This document shows, in pieces, positions 1-7,564 of a DNA stretch of 64,000 nt; the first letter of the stretch is position 1, and the number at the start of each line of letters is the position of its first letter. Both the position numbers and the translations under genes were made by a program. The DNA lies in NCBI RefSeq assembly GCF_024172125.1, contig NZ_JAMZEA010000005.1, positions 744,001-808,000 of the forward strand, read 5' to 3'. The DNA comes from Actinomadura rupiterrae (lineage in GTDB: Bacteria; Actinomycetota; Actinomycetes; Streptosporangiales; Streptosporangiaceae). The notes beneath the pieces are model-generated. The model searched no databases and was not told the DNA's origin. It was given only the letters and a program-made list of their open reading frames with translations.

Positions 1-405
1 GCCGACCACGCGAGCCGGGCAGGACGACTGCTCCCCCGGCGTCCCGAGGTAGATCGCGCGCCGGTCGAGCCGCACGCAGGCGCCCGGCTCGGCGTCCAGC
101 CGGTGCACCTCCCAGCCCCGCGGCACCGGCACCTCGACACCCCGGTAGACCACCACGCGCCGCCCCGACGAGGCACGGCCCGCGGACGCCTCCGGAGCGC
201 GGGCAACGGCACGCGCCGACCCGGTAGCAGTGCGCTCCAACCCGGTGGCGGTGCGCGCCGACCCGGTGGCGGCGGGTGCCGACGCGGCGGCGGGTGGCGG
301 TGCGTCGGCCGCGCCGGCGGCGGTGGGCGCCGGTACGGCTACGGCGAGGCCCGCGGCCAGCGGCGCGAGTCCCAGCACGACGATCGGCATGGCGGCTGGA
401 CGCAC
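1..405 (-). CDS. Secreted protein of unknown function, N-terminal part (runs off the window)
   Basis: The first 135 codons are visible and the frame continues past position 1. I chose the GTG at 405 because a GGGGAGAGGGG ribosome-binding site lies about 6 nt upstream; an in-frame ATG follows five codons later. The N-terminus is a hydrophobic, Ala-rich signal peptide (MPIVVLGLAPLAAGLAVAV). A low-complexity Ala/Thr/Pro/Gly stretch comes next. From about residue 85 a folded module begins (VVVYRGVEVPVPRGWEVHRL, then GACVRL, YLGTP and SCPARVVG) with two cysteines that could form a disulphide. Modules of this look occur at the start of actinobacterial exported proteins, some carrying a DUF1906-type glycosidase-like domain, but the rest of this protein is outside the window. 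It diverges from the gene at 543. Function not assigned. Confidence 0.7.
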   Translation of the reverse strand, partial: MRPAAMPIVVLGLAPLAAGLAVAVPAPTAAGAADAPPPAAASAPAATGSARTATGLERTATGSARAVARAPEASAGRASSGRRVVVYRGVEVPVPRGWEVHRLDAEPGACVRLDRRAIYLGTPGEQSSCPARVVG

Positions 406-542
406 GTCGATCCCCTCTCCCCGGTGAGCGCCCGCGGTCGCGGGCCGCGCGCCTCTCATGATCTTCAGGGGGCGCGCGCGGGCGGCGGGGCGCGCCGGGA
501 ATTTCCCCGATCTTTGGCCCGGCGTGCTGGGAGGATGGCGGA

Positions 543-821
543 ATGATCGCGATCACCCGGTTCCGGGTCCCGGCCGAGCGCGCCGCGGACTTCACCGCCG
601 AGATGAAGGCCCTGCTGTCCGACCTCGCCGCCGGTCCGGGCCACCGCGCGGGGCGGCTCGCCCGGACCGTGGACGACCCGGAGCTGTGGGCGCTGATCAC
701 CGAGTGGGACGGCGCGGGCTACTACCGGCGCGCGCTCGGCGTCACCTCCGTCCGGATGCGGCTTTACCCGCTCGCGGCGATGGCGATCGACGAGCCCGGC
801 GCGTACGAGGAGGTGCTCTGA
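543..821 (+). CDS. Small ABM-like (antibiotic biosynthesis monooxygenase fold) protein
   Basis: A 92-residue cytoplasmic protein. It starts MIAITRFRVP and ends at a TGA after YEEVL. The pattern of an N-terminal beta strand (IAITRFRVPAE), an amphipathic helix (FTAEMKALLSDLAAGPG), a strand (GRLARTVDDPELWALITEWD) and a final helix/strand is typical of the dimeric alpha/beta ferredoxin-like ABM superfamily. That family includes cofactor-free monooxygenases, heme-degrading enzymes and many proteins of unknown role. The ATG is preceded by GGGAGGATGGCGG, a good ribosome-binding site. No catalytic residue can be asserted. Some actinobacterial homologues are annotated only as hypothetical, so the substrate is unknown. 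It lies just upstream of the zinc operon but has its own 5' region. Confidence 0.75.
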   Translation: MIAITRFRVPAERAADFTAEMKALLSDLAAGPGHRAGRLARTVDDPELWALITEWDGAGYYRRALGVTSVRMRLYPLAAMAIDEPGAYEEVL

Positions 822-879
822 GGCCGAACCGGTCCGCTCCGGAACGCCTGTTGCGTCCGCCACATCCGTGATGACGGTT

Positions 880-908
880 TTGACAACCGTTTTCATTTTG
901 TCCAGACT
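880..908 (+). promoter_or_regulatory. Promoter of znuACB-zur
   Basis: TTGACA at 880-885 and CAGACT at 903-908 are separated by exactly 17 bp. The GTG start of znuA begins at 915, seven bases after the -10 box, so the transcript probably begins at or next to the start codon (leaderless). There is no Shine-Dalgarno sequence before the GTG, which fits. Confidence 0.65.
881..895. promoter_or_regulatory. Zur-box-like operator over the -35 element
   Basis: TGACAACCGTTTTCA is a 7-1-7 inverted repeat: TGACAAC against GTTTTCA, whose reverse complement TGAAAAC differs at one base. It resembles the Zur operators of Streptomyces (TGAAAAC-N-GTTTTCA type). It overlaps the -35 hexamer, so zinc-loaded Zur, encoded by the last gene of the operon, would block RNA polymerase. 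Recognition is by eye. Confidence 0.6.
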
Positions 909-914
909 TGGGGT

Positions 915-1874
915 GTGTTCACCAAGCCTGCCGACCGCCGTGCCTCCCGCCCCGCGAGGCGCCGCGCGCTCCCCCTCGTCCCCCTGACCGCCGTCGCCCT
1001 CGCCGGGACGCTCGGCCTGACCGCCTGCGGGTCCGGCTCCGCCGGGAGCGGCGGGCGGACCAAGGTCGTCGCGGGCTTCTACCCGATGGCGTGGCTCGCC
1101 CAGAAGATCGGCGGTGACCACGTCAAGGTGCAGACGCTGACCAAGCCCGGCGCCGAGCCGCACGACCTGGAGCTCACCCCCCGCCAGATCGCGGACGTGG
1201 GGAGCGCCGACCTCACCCTCTACGTCAAGGGCGTCCAGCCCGCCGTGGACGACGCGGTGGCCAAGCGCGCCAAGGGCAAGTCGTTCGACGCGGTGTCCGC
1301 CGTCAAGACCCTCCCGGCGCGCGACCTCGGCGAGGAGGGCGAAGGGCACCACACCGACTACGACCCGCACGTCTGGGTCGACCCGGGACGCATGGCCGCC
1401 ATCGCCAAGGGCGTCGGCGACCACCTCGCCAAGGCCGACTCCAGGAACGCCGCCGACTACCGGACCCGCACGGACGCGCTGGTCAAGCAGCTGAACGACC
1501 TCGACACCGCGTTCCAGACCGGCCTGAAGACCTGCAAGCGCAAGACGGTCGTCACCTCGCACGCCGCGTTCGGGTACCTCGCCGACCACTACGGCCTCAC
1601 CCAGGTCCCGATCGCGGGCGTGGACCCGAACGCCGAACCGTCCCCGAAGCGGCTCGCGCAGCTCGCCGACGAGGTGCGCAAGACCGGCGCGACCACCGTG
1701 TTCACCGAGACGCTCGTCAGCCCCAAGGTCGCCCAGACGCTGGCCCGGGAGGCGGGCGTGAAGACCGCCGTGCTCGACCCGGTCGAGGGCGTGAAGCCCG
1801 GCTCGTCCGACGACTACCTCTCGGTGCTGCGCCGCGACCTCGACATCCTCCGTCCCGCACTGGAGTGCTCGTGA
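915..1874 (+). CDS. znuA: Zinc ABC transporter, substrate-binding lipoprotein
   Basis: The extracytoplasmic zinc-binding component of a high-affinity ABC importer, cluster A-I (ZnuA/TroA-like). The 319-residue protein has a signal peptide with lipobox LTAC, Cys38 being the lipidation site. Ligand-type histidines are placed as in the family: AEPHDLELTP, a short acidic/His loop (EEGEGHH) followed by DPHVWVDP, SHAAFGYLADHYGL, and a late acidic position in AVLDPVEG. Downstream, znuC overlaps its stop codon and znuB and zur follow, so all four genes form one translationally coupled operon. The operator and -35 upstream indicate Zur control. The short His loop favours zinc over manganese. No sign of truncation. 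Confidence 0.92.
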   Translation: MFTKPADRRASRPARRRALPLVPLTAVALAGTLGLTACGSGSAGSGGRTKVVAGFYPMAWLAQKIGGDHVKVQTLTKPGAEPHDLELTPRQIADVGSADLTLYVKGVQPAVDDAVAKRAKGKSFDAVSAVKTLPARDLGEEGEGHHTDYDPHVWVDPGRMAAIAKGVGDHLAKADSRNAADYRTRTDALVKQLNDLDTAFQTGLKTCKRKTVVTSHAAFGYLADHYGLTQVPIAGVDPNAEPSPKRLAQLADEVRKTGATTVFTETLVSPKVAQTLAREAGVKTAVLDPVEGVKPGSSDDYLSVLRRDLDILRPALECS

Positions 1875-2662
1875 CCCCGCCCCCCTTCGCCATGACCGAT
1901 GGACCCCCGTTCGCCATGACCGATGGACGTGTTCGCCTGGACGGCCGGGAGGTGCTGTCCGGGATCGACCTGCGGGTCGAGTCCGGTGACGTGCTGGCCC
2001 TCACCGGTCCGAACGGGTCCGGCAAGTCCACCCTCGTCCGCGCGCTGCTCGGGCTGCTGCCGCTGAGCGGCGGACGCACCGAGATCTACGGCGCTACGCC
2101 CGCCCGGTTCCGGGACTGGGCGCGGATCGGGTACGTCCCGCAGCGGCTGCCCATGGGCGGCGGCGTCCCGGCGACCGTCCGCGAGGTCGTGGCGTCCGGG
2201 CGCACCGCCCGGCAGTCCCGCTGGCGCCCCGCGTCGTCCGCCGACCGCGCCGCCGTGGACCGCGCGCTCGAAGCCGTCGGCCTCGCGGACCGCGCGCGCG
2301 ACTCCGCCCACCTGCTGTCCGGGGGGCAGCAGCAGCGGGTGCTGATCGCCCGCGCGCTGGCCGGCGAGCCCGAGGTCATCGTCATGGACGAGCCGAACGC
2401 CGGGGTCGACGCCGACAACCAGCGCGCCCTCGCCCGCACGCTCGGCATGCTCACCGGCGAGGGCCGCACGGTCCTGCTCGTCCTGCACGAGCTCGGCCCG
2501 CTGGAGCCGCTGATCACCCGCACCGTCCGGCTGGAGAACGGCCGCATCGCCGCCGAGGCCCGGCTCCGCGGCGCGGACGCGGCGTCCGGACCGGCAGGCG
2601 AACCAGCGTCCGGACCGGCGTCCGGACCGGCCGCCGAGGAGACCGCGGGGAGCCTGGCATGA
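1871..2662 (+). CDS. znuC: Zinc ABC transporter, ATP-binding protein
   Basis: The ATPase that drives zinc import. Motifs in order are Walker A (GPNGSGKST), Q-loop (GYVPQ), signature LSGGQQQR, Walker B (VIVMDEP) and H-loop (LLVLHEL). The start I favour is the GTG at 1871, whose last bases form a GTGA overlap with the znuA stop. Two in-frame ATGs at 1892 and 1916 are also possible. They belong to a 24-bp tandem duplication, so the protein begins with PPFAMTDG-type repeats. The C-terminus carries a short tail of repeated ASGPA units encoded by GCGTCCGGACCG repeats. The stop overlaps the znuB start (ATGA), implying coupling. Confidence 0.9.
   Translation: MTPPPFAMTDGPPFAMTDGRVRLDGREVLSGIDLRVESGDVLALTGPNGSGKSTLVRALLGLLPLSGGRTEIYGATPARFRDWARIGYVPQRLPMGGGVPATVREVVASGRTARQSRWRPASSADRAAVDRALEAVGLADRARDSAHLLSGGQQQRVLIARALAGEPEVIVMDEPNAGVDADNQRALARTLGMLTGEGRTVLLVLHELGPLEPLITRTVRLENGRIAAEARLRGADAASGPAGEPASGPASGPAAEETAGSLA
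1886..1928. repeat. 24-bp tandem duplication containing alternative znuC starts
   Basis: TTCGCCATGACCGATGGAC occurs at 1886-1904 and again at 1910-1928. Each copy holds an in-frame ATG, so the duplication adds eight codons at the N-terminus of ZnuC without changing the frame. Confidence 0.9.
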
Positions 2663-3687
2663 GCAACGTCCTGGCCTACGACTTCATGCGGATCGCGCTG
2701 GTCATGGCGGTCCTGATCGGGCTGACAGCCCCGGCGATCGGCACCTTCATCGTGCAGCGCAAGCTGTCGCTGCTCGGCGACGGCATCGGGCACATCGCGC
2801 TCACCGGGATCGGGCTCGGGCTGCTCACCGGGACGTCCCCGATCCTCGGCGCGCTGGTCGTGACCGTCCTCGGCGCGCTCGCGATCGAGCTGCTGCGGGC
2901 GCGCAGCCGCAGCGGCGGGGACGTCGCGCTCGCGCTGCTGTTCTACGGCGGCCTCGCGGGCGGCGCGCTGCTCACCCAGGCGCAGAGCGGCGGCACCAGC
3001 CTCCAGTCCTACCTGTTCGGCTCGATCAGCAGCGTCACGATGGACGACCTGTACCTGGTCGCCGGGCTCGCCGTCGCGGTGCTCGCGATCGTGGCCGTGT
3101 TCGGCCGCGACCTGTTCCTGCTCTGCCAGGACGAGGAGCTGGCGCGCGCGGCGGGGCTGCGGGTGCGGTTCCTGTCGGTGCTGATCGCGGTGACCGCCGC
3201 GGTCACGGTCGTGATCGCGATGCGCGCGGTCGGGCTGCTGCTGGTCGGCGCGCTGATGATCATCCCGGTGGCGGCGGCGCAGCAGGTGGCCCGGGGCTTC
3301 CGTGCCACCATGCTGACCGCGATGGTGATCGGTGTACTGTCGGCGGTGTCGGGGCTGCTGAGCTCGTTCCAGTACGATCTTCAACCGGGTCCGGCGATCG
3401 TGCTGCTCGCCCTCGCGGTGTTCCTGGCCGCGGTCGCCGCCGGCGCGGCGCTCCGCCGCCGCCGGGCGGACGCGGCCCGGACGGGGCACGGTGGCGCGGC
3501 GGCGCCCGCGGGCCTCCCGCCGCACGCGGCGGGCGTCCCGGCGGACGGCGGTGGCCCGGGCGCGGCCCCGGTCGCGGCGTGCGGACCGGCGGCGGAGGCC
3601 GGGGCGTGCGGGCCGGGCGGGACCGCGGCGCGCGGTCCGGAGGGCCGGCACGACGTGGAGGCCGAGGCGGAGGTGCTCGGAAAATGA
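2659..3687 (+). CDS. znuB: Zinc ABC transporter, membrane permease
   Basis: The integral membrane channel of the zinc importer (ABC-3 family). The first 270 or so residues hold about eight hydrophobic helices, starting FMRIALVMAVLIGLTAPAIG, with the family's conserved GLLLVGALMIIPVAAAQQ region near residue 195. Start and stop both overlap their neighbours (ATGA with znuC at 2659 and with zur at 3684). Unusually, the protein continues for about 75 residues after the last helix as a Gly/Ala/Pro-rich hydrophilic tail, ending EAEVLGK. Standard ZnuB proteins stop shortly after the last membrane segment. The tail is probably cytoplasmic and disordered; it has no recognisable metal-binding motif beyond three cysteines. 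Confidence 0.9.
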   Translation: MSNVLAYDFMRIALVMAVLIGLTAPAIGTFIVQRKLSLLGDGIGHIALTGIGLGLLTGTSPILGALVVTVLGALAIELLRARSRSGGDVALALLFYGGLAGGALLTQAQSGGTSLQSYLFGSISSVTMDDLYLVAGLAVAVLAIVAVFGRDLFLLCQDEELARAAGLRVRFLSVLIAVTAAVTVVIAMRAVGLLLVGALMIIPVAAAQQVARGFRATMLTAMVIGVLSAVSGLLSSFQYDLQPGPAIVLLALAVFLAAVAAGAALRRRRADAARTGHGGAAAPAGLPPHAAGVPADGGGPGAAPVAACGPAAEAGACGPGGTAARGPEGRHDVEAEAEVLGK

Positions 3688-4079
3688 CCAAGGGGGGCAC
3701 GACGTCCCGGCGGAACGCGGTCCGCGAGGCGCTCTCGGGCAGCGAGCAGTTCCGCAGCGCGCAGGACATCTACGCCGACCTGCGCGCGGACGGCTCGAAG
3801 ATCGGCCTCACCACGGTCTACCGCGCGCTGCAGGCGCTGTGCGACGCCGGCGAGGTGGACGTGCTGCGCACCTCCGAGGGCGAGGCGGTGTACCGCGCCT
3901 GCCGCTCCGAGGAGCACCACCACCACCTGGTCTGCCGCCAGTGCGGCCGGACCGTCGAGGTGGCCGGGCCGGCCGTGGAGCGGTGGGCCGACGCCATCGC
4001 CGCCGAGCACGGCTTCAGCGACATCACCCACACCGTGGAGATCTTCGGCCGCTGCGCCGACTGCACCGCCGCCGGCTGA
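3684..4079 (+). CDS. zur: Zinc uptake regulator, Fur family
   Basis: A zinc-responsive repressor of 131 residues. An N-terminal winged helix (TTVYRALQALCDAGEVDVL) is followed by the metal-binding dimer domain: EAVYRAC, the histidine run HHHHLVC, and two CxxC pairs (CRQC and CADC) that form the structural zinc site. The ATG at 3684 overlaps the znuB stop as ATGA. An open frame extends upstream inside znuB, but it only shadows the Gly-rich tail. Being last in znuACB-zur, it should repress its own operon through the operator at 881-895. Its sequence is the Zur rather than the FurA/PerR type by context; the family alone would not prove the metal. Confidence 0.9.
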   Translation: MTKGGTTSRRNAVREALSGSEQFRSAQDIYADLRADGSKIGLTTVYRALQALCDAGEVDVLRTSEGEAVYRACRSEEHHHHLVCRQCGRTVEVAGPAVERWADAIAAEHGFSDITHTVEIFGRCADCTAAG

Positions 4080-4317
4080 CCCGCGCGGCCGTCCGGGTCC
4101 GCCGCACGGCGGGACACCTGCCGCCTGGGTGCGGGCACGGGGGCAGGATGCCTGGTCACGGTTGGTGACGGGTGACACCTCGCGAACATCCGTTCCGCTT
4201 TCTGTCACTTTTCACCAAGTAAACCGAATACCTCTCATGTCATAAATGTCCCCACGCCACGGCGGGCCCGCCGATCGGGCCCCGGGGGAGCCATGGCGCT
4301 CGCATGAGAGGGCGTTC

Positions 4318-5922
4318 ATGAGAAACACCCCCCGCCTGGTGCTCGGCGCCGCACTGCTCGCCGCGCCGGCCACCGCCGTGATCCCCACCGCCGCCTCGGC
4401 CGCGCCCGCCCCGACGGCACCCGCGCCCTCCGTCGCCGCGAGCCGCGCGCTCGGCGCAGCCGACGCGCACGCGGGCGACCTGAAGGCGGCGTCGGACCAG
4501 AAGTTCAAGGTCGTGGGCGTGGCGGTGGACCGGGACGGGACGTCCCACACCCGCATGGTCCGCACCTTCCGGAACCTGCCCGTGCTCGGCGGCGACGTGG
4601 TCGTCCACCAGAGCCGGTCCGGCGCGTACGAGGGGACGAGCGTCACGCTGCGGTCCGCGCCGAGCCCGACCGCGCCGAAGGTGACGGCCGCGAAGGCGAA
4701 GAAGGCCGCCGCGGCGAAGCACTACAAGCTGCGCGACGACGGGATGCTGGTCGTGGAGGCGCGCACCGCCGACCACCAGCCGCGGCTCGCCTGGCGGTTC
4801 AAGACCGAGGGCAAGAAGGCCGACGGCACGCCGAGCCGCGTCTTCACGTCGGTGGACGCGCTGACCGGCAGGGTGCTGTTCCGCGAGGAGACGATCAAGA
4901 CGGACGCGGGCGACGGCAAGGGCCTGTACTCCGGGACGGTCCCGCTCCAGCTCACCAGGTCCGGGTCGTCCTACCAGATGAAGGACCCGACGCGCGGCGG
5001 CACCTACACCGGCGACGCGCAGAACCAGACCGACTTCTGCATCTTCATCTTCTGCCTCTGGCGCGCCCCCACGAACGTGTTCACCTCGTCCACCACGCAC
5101 TTCGGCGACGGGACGAACTCCAACCGCGCTTCTGCCGGCGTGGACGCGCAGTACGGCACGGACGAGACCTGGGACTTCTACAAGGAGGTCTTCAACCGCA
5201 CCGGCATCAAGGGCGACGGCAAGGGCTCGTCCAACCGCGTCCACTATGACAACAAGTACGCGAACGCCTTCTGGGACGACTCCTGCTTCTGCATGACCTA
5301 CGGCGACGGTGACGGGCAGCAGCTCGCGCCGCTGACCTCGCTGGACGTCGCGGCGCACGAGATGACGCACGGCGTGACGAGCGCGACCGCGAACCTCACC
5401 TACAGCGGGGAGTCCGGCGGGCTGAACGAGGCGACCTCCGACATCATGGCGGCGGCCGTCGAGTTCTACGCCAACAACCCGAACGAGACGGGCAACTACC
5501 TGGTCGGCGAGCGGATCGTGCTGCCCGGGTTCGGCAAGCCCGCGCTCCGGTTCATGGACAAGCCGAGCAGGGACGGCAAGTCGCCCGACAGCTGGTCCGC
5601 GGACCTGAAGAACCTGGACGTGCACTACTCGTCCGGCGTGGCGAACCACTTCTACTACCTGCTGTCCGAGGGCAGCGGCGCCAAGACCATCAACGGCGTC
5701 AACTACGACAGCCCGACCTATGACGGCAAGGCGGTCAGCGGGATCGGTCGGGACGCGGCGACGCGCATCTGGTACCGGGCGCTGACCACCTACATGACGT
5801 CGAGCACGGACTACAAGGCCGCGCGCACCGCGACGCTGAACGCCGCCAAGGACCTCTTCGGCGCGGGCAGCACGCAGTACAACGCCGTCGCCGCCGCCTG
5901 GACGGCCGTGAACGTCAACTAA
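4318..5922 (+). CDS. Secreted thermolysin-like M4 metalloprotease (prepro form)
   Basis: An exported zinc endopeptidase of 534 residues. MRNTPRLVLGAALLAAPATA starts a Sec signal peptide. Residues 40-200 look like the FTP/PepSY propeptide, which acts as chaperone and inhibitor. The catalytic domain has HEMTH at 347-351 (zinc ligands and general base), the third zinc ligand Glu371 in GGLNEATSD, and the catalytic His436 in VHYSSGVANHFYYLL. The ATG at 4318 has GAGAGGGC just upstream; an earlier in-frame ATG at 4246 would place 24 non-hydrophobic residues before the signal peptide and is less likely. It is a single transcription unit, followed by a strong hairpin at 5981. A second, cytoplasmic M4 enzyme lies at 10546. 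Confidence 0.93.
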   Translation: MRNTPRLVLGAALLAAPATAVIPTAASAAPAPTAPAPSVAASRALGAADAHAGDLKAASDQKFKVVGVAVDRDGTSHTRMVRTFRNLPVLGGDVVVHQSRSGAYEGTSVTLRSAPSPTAPKVTAAKAKKAAAAKHYKLRDDGMLVVEARTADHQPRLAWRFKTEGKKADGTPSRVFTSVDALTGRVLFREETIKTDAGDGKGLYSGTVPLQLTRSGSSYQMKDPTRGGTYTGDAQNQTDFCIFIFCLWRAPTNVFTSSTTHFGDGTNSNRASAGVDAQYGTDETWDFYKEVFNRTGIKGDGKGSSNRVHYDNKYANAFWDDSCFCMTYGDGDGQQLAPLTSLDVAAHEMTHGVTSATANLTYSGESGGLNEATSDIMAAAVEFYANNPNETGNYLVGERIVLPGFGKPALRFMDKPSRDGKSPDSWSADLKNLDVHYSSGVANHFYYLLSEGSGAKTINGVNYDSPTYDGKAVSGIGRDAATRIWYRALTTYMTSSTDYKAARTATLNAAKDLFGAGSTQYNAVAAAWTAVNVN

Positions 5923-5980
5923 CCGCGGCCTGGACGGCCATGGACGTCAGCCAGCGGCCGTTCGAACGTCTCCGGGGACC

Positions 5981-6017
5981 GAAGCCCCGTGTCCGCCCCG
6001 CCAGGACACGGGGCTTC
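5981..6017 (+). terminator. Hairpin terminator after the M4 protease gene
   Basis: GAAGCCCCGTGTCC and GGACACGGGGCTTC form a perfect 14-bp stem with a 9-nt loop, 58 bp downstream of the stop. There is no T-run, as is common for actinobacterial terminators. The rest of the gap to 6268 shows no gene. Confidence 0.75.
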
Positions 6018-6268
6018 ACCGTCCCCGCCGCCTCACCCTCCTCGCGGCCGCACCGTCCCCCACCGCCGCACCGTCCTCGCGGCCGCAGCGTTCCCGCAGG
6101 TGGCGCCCCCATCCGGCACACGGTCACCCGGCAGCACGCGGTGCGCTCGCGCCACGTTTCGCCCTGCAACAAAGACCTTTTCGGCATGGTCCCTCTCGTG
6201 ACGGACCGGCATAGTGGTCAACTGCGTCAAAACAGACCACCAATGAAATCCTTCCCAGGGGGGACCAC

Positions 6269-6883
6269 ATGCTCCTCAACCGCCGCACAAGCCCGCTCCT
6301 GCTCACGGCCTGCGCGGCCGTGCTCGCCACCGCCACCGCCTGCGGGTCCGGCAGCTCCGACGCCGGGACGGCGGGCTCCGACTCGTCCCACAAGCCCAGG
6401 AAGTCGTCGAGCGGCGGTCCGGGGAACCCCACCGGCGTCCCCACCTCGCACGCGCCCGGCTCGTGCCACGCGTCCAGCACCGACCCCGCCACCACGCACC
6501 CGGACCCGAAGTGCACGCCCGGCGCCACCAACCCGGACGTCACGCAGGCCAACATCCACAAGACGGTCTGCGTCGCGGGCTACACCAAGACGATCCGCCC
6601 GCCGGTGTCCTACACCAACGCGCTGAAGAAGCAGCAGATCATCGAGTACGGCTACAAGGACACCAGCCCGTCCTCCTACGAGGAGGACCACTTCATCCCG
6701 CTCTCCATCGGCGGCAACCCCAAGGACCCGCGCAACCTCTGGCCCGAGCCCGGCAACCCCAACCCCAAGGACCAGGTCGAGTTCAAGCTGTACAAGGCGC
6801 TGTGCGCCGGGCAGATCACGCTCGCCGCGGCGCAGAAGGCGATCGTCACCGACTGGACCACCGCCGGGAACCTCGTCCACTGA
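6269..6883 (+). CDS. Secreted lipoprotein with an HNH-nuclease-like motif
   Basis: A 204-residue protein with an export signal and lipobox ending at Cys25 (TATAC). A Ser/Gly/Pro-rich linker follows to about residue 70, then a small domain with paired cysteines. The key stretch, residues 138-160, is EEDHFIPLSIGGNP followed by DPRNLWPEP. It matches the beta-beta-alpha-metal core of HNH enzymes: Asp140-His141, a Gly-Gly turn, and an Asn in RNLWPE. The usual third metal-binding His is replaced by the PNPKDQVEFKL segment, so activity is uncertain. AGGGGGGACC precedes the ATG. It could be an extracellular nuclease or a catalytically dead relative. No immunity gene is adjacent. Confidence 0.7.
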   Translation: MLLNRRTSPLLLTACAAVLATATACGSGSSDAGTAGSDSSHKPRKSSSGGPGNPTGVPTSHAPGSCHASSTDPATTHPDPKCTPGATNPDVTQANIHKTVCVAGYTKTIRPPVSYTNALKKQQIIEYGYKDTSPSSYEEDHFIPLSIGGNPKDPRNLWPEPGNPNPKDQVEFKLYKALCAGQITLAAAQKAIVTDWTTAGNLVH

Positions 6884-6918
6884 CGGGCCGTTCACGCGCG
6901 GTTGGCAGAATCGGGGGC

Positions 6919-7344
6919 ATGGCAACCACTCGAATCGCGAACGCGCACTGGGAAGGCCCGCTCATGGGCGGCCAGGGGACGGTGTCGCTCGACTCGTCCA
7001 AGATCGGCACTTACGAGGTCTCCTGGCCGTCCCGGGCCGAGGAGCCCAACGGGCGCACCAGCCCCGAGGAGCTCATCGCGGCCGCGCACTCCACCTGCTA
7101 CTCGATGGCGCTCTCGCACGGCCTCGCCGGGGCCGGGACGCCGCCGGAGAAGGTGGACACCAAGGCCGAGGTCACCTTCCAGCCCGGTGAGGGCATCACC
7201 GGGATCCACCTGACCGTCCGGGCGAGCGTGCCCGGGCTGGCCGCGGCCGACTTCGAGAAGGCCGCGCAGGACGCCAAGGCGAACTGCCCGGTGAGCAAGG
7301 CGCTGGCCGGAACGAAGATCACGCTGGACGCGGCGCTCGTCTAG
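6919..7344 (+). CDS. osmC: OsmC/Ohr-family hydroperoxide reductase
   Basis: A 141-residue thiol peroxidase that detoxifies organic hydroperoxides in the cytoplasm. Peroxidatic Cys60 sits in AAHSTCYSMAL and resolving Cys123 in ANCPVSKAL, with the family's glutamate in SPEELIAAA just before the first cysteine. I take the ATG at 6919 (MATTRIANAHWEG), preceded by TCGGGGGC. The open frame runs much further upstream only because it crosses the HNH-like gene in another phase. The N-terminal segment SRAEEPNGRTSPEEL is typical of the OsmC subgroup rather than Ohr. It stands alone, between a lipoprotein gene and a terminator. Confidence 0.9.
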   Translation: MATTRIANAHWEGPLMGGQGTVSLDSSKIGTYEVSWPSRAEEPNGRTSPEELIAAAHSTCYSMALSHGLAGAGTPPEKVDTKAEVTFQPGEGITGIHLTVRASVPGLAAADFEKAAQDAKANCPVSKALAGTKITLDAALV

Positions 7345-7356
7345 CCCCGCCGAGAC

Positions 7357-7390
7357 CGGTCCCCGCCGCCCGCACGGGCGACGGGGACCG
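7357..7390 (+). terminator. Hairpin terminator after osmC
   Basis: CGGTCCCCG pairs with CGGGGACCG, and inside it CGCCCG pairs with CGGGCG across one mismatch, leaving a very short loop. The stem begins 12 bp after the osmC stop. Between it and 7468 I see nothing else. Confidence 0.75.
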
Positions 7391-7468
7391 ACTCATCCGC
7401 CCCGGCCGGACGGACCGCTACATCCGGCCAGAGGCGACGCTCCGCGCAAGCGGTCCGCGGGAGTCGAA

Positions 7469-7564
7469 GCGGAAGCGCTCGGAGCGTGTCCTTCAGTAAT
7501 GCGGGTAAAGCCGAAGCGCTCGGTGAGCGCGCCTCATAGCCGCAGCGGTCGGAGAGCCGCTCAT
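7469..7564. repeat. Three degenerate 27-30 bp repeats reaching into the dioxygenase stop codon
   Basis: On the plus strand, units beginning AGCGGAAGCGCTCGGAG (from 7469), AGCCGAAGCGCTCGGTGAGC (7509-7537) and AGCCGCAGCGGTCGGAGAGC (7538-7564) align with few mismatches. The last two both end CTCAT. The minus-strand stop codon of the dioxygenase gene (7561-7563) lies inside the third unit. Confidence 0.7.

Noticed and set aside
4097-4115. GTCCGCCG/CGGCGGGAC hairpin after zur
   Set aside because: Short, with a bulge and no T-run; too weak to call a terminator.
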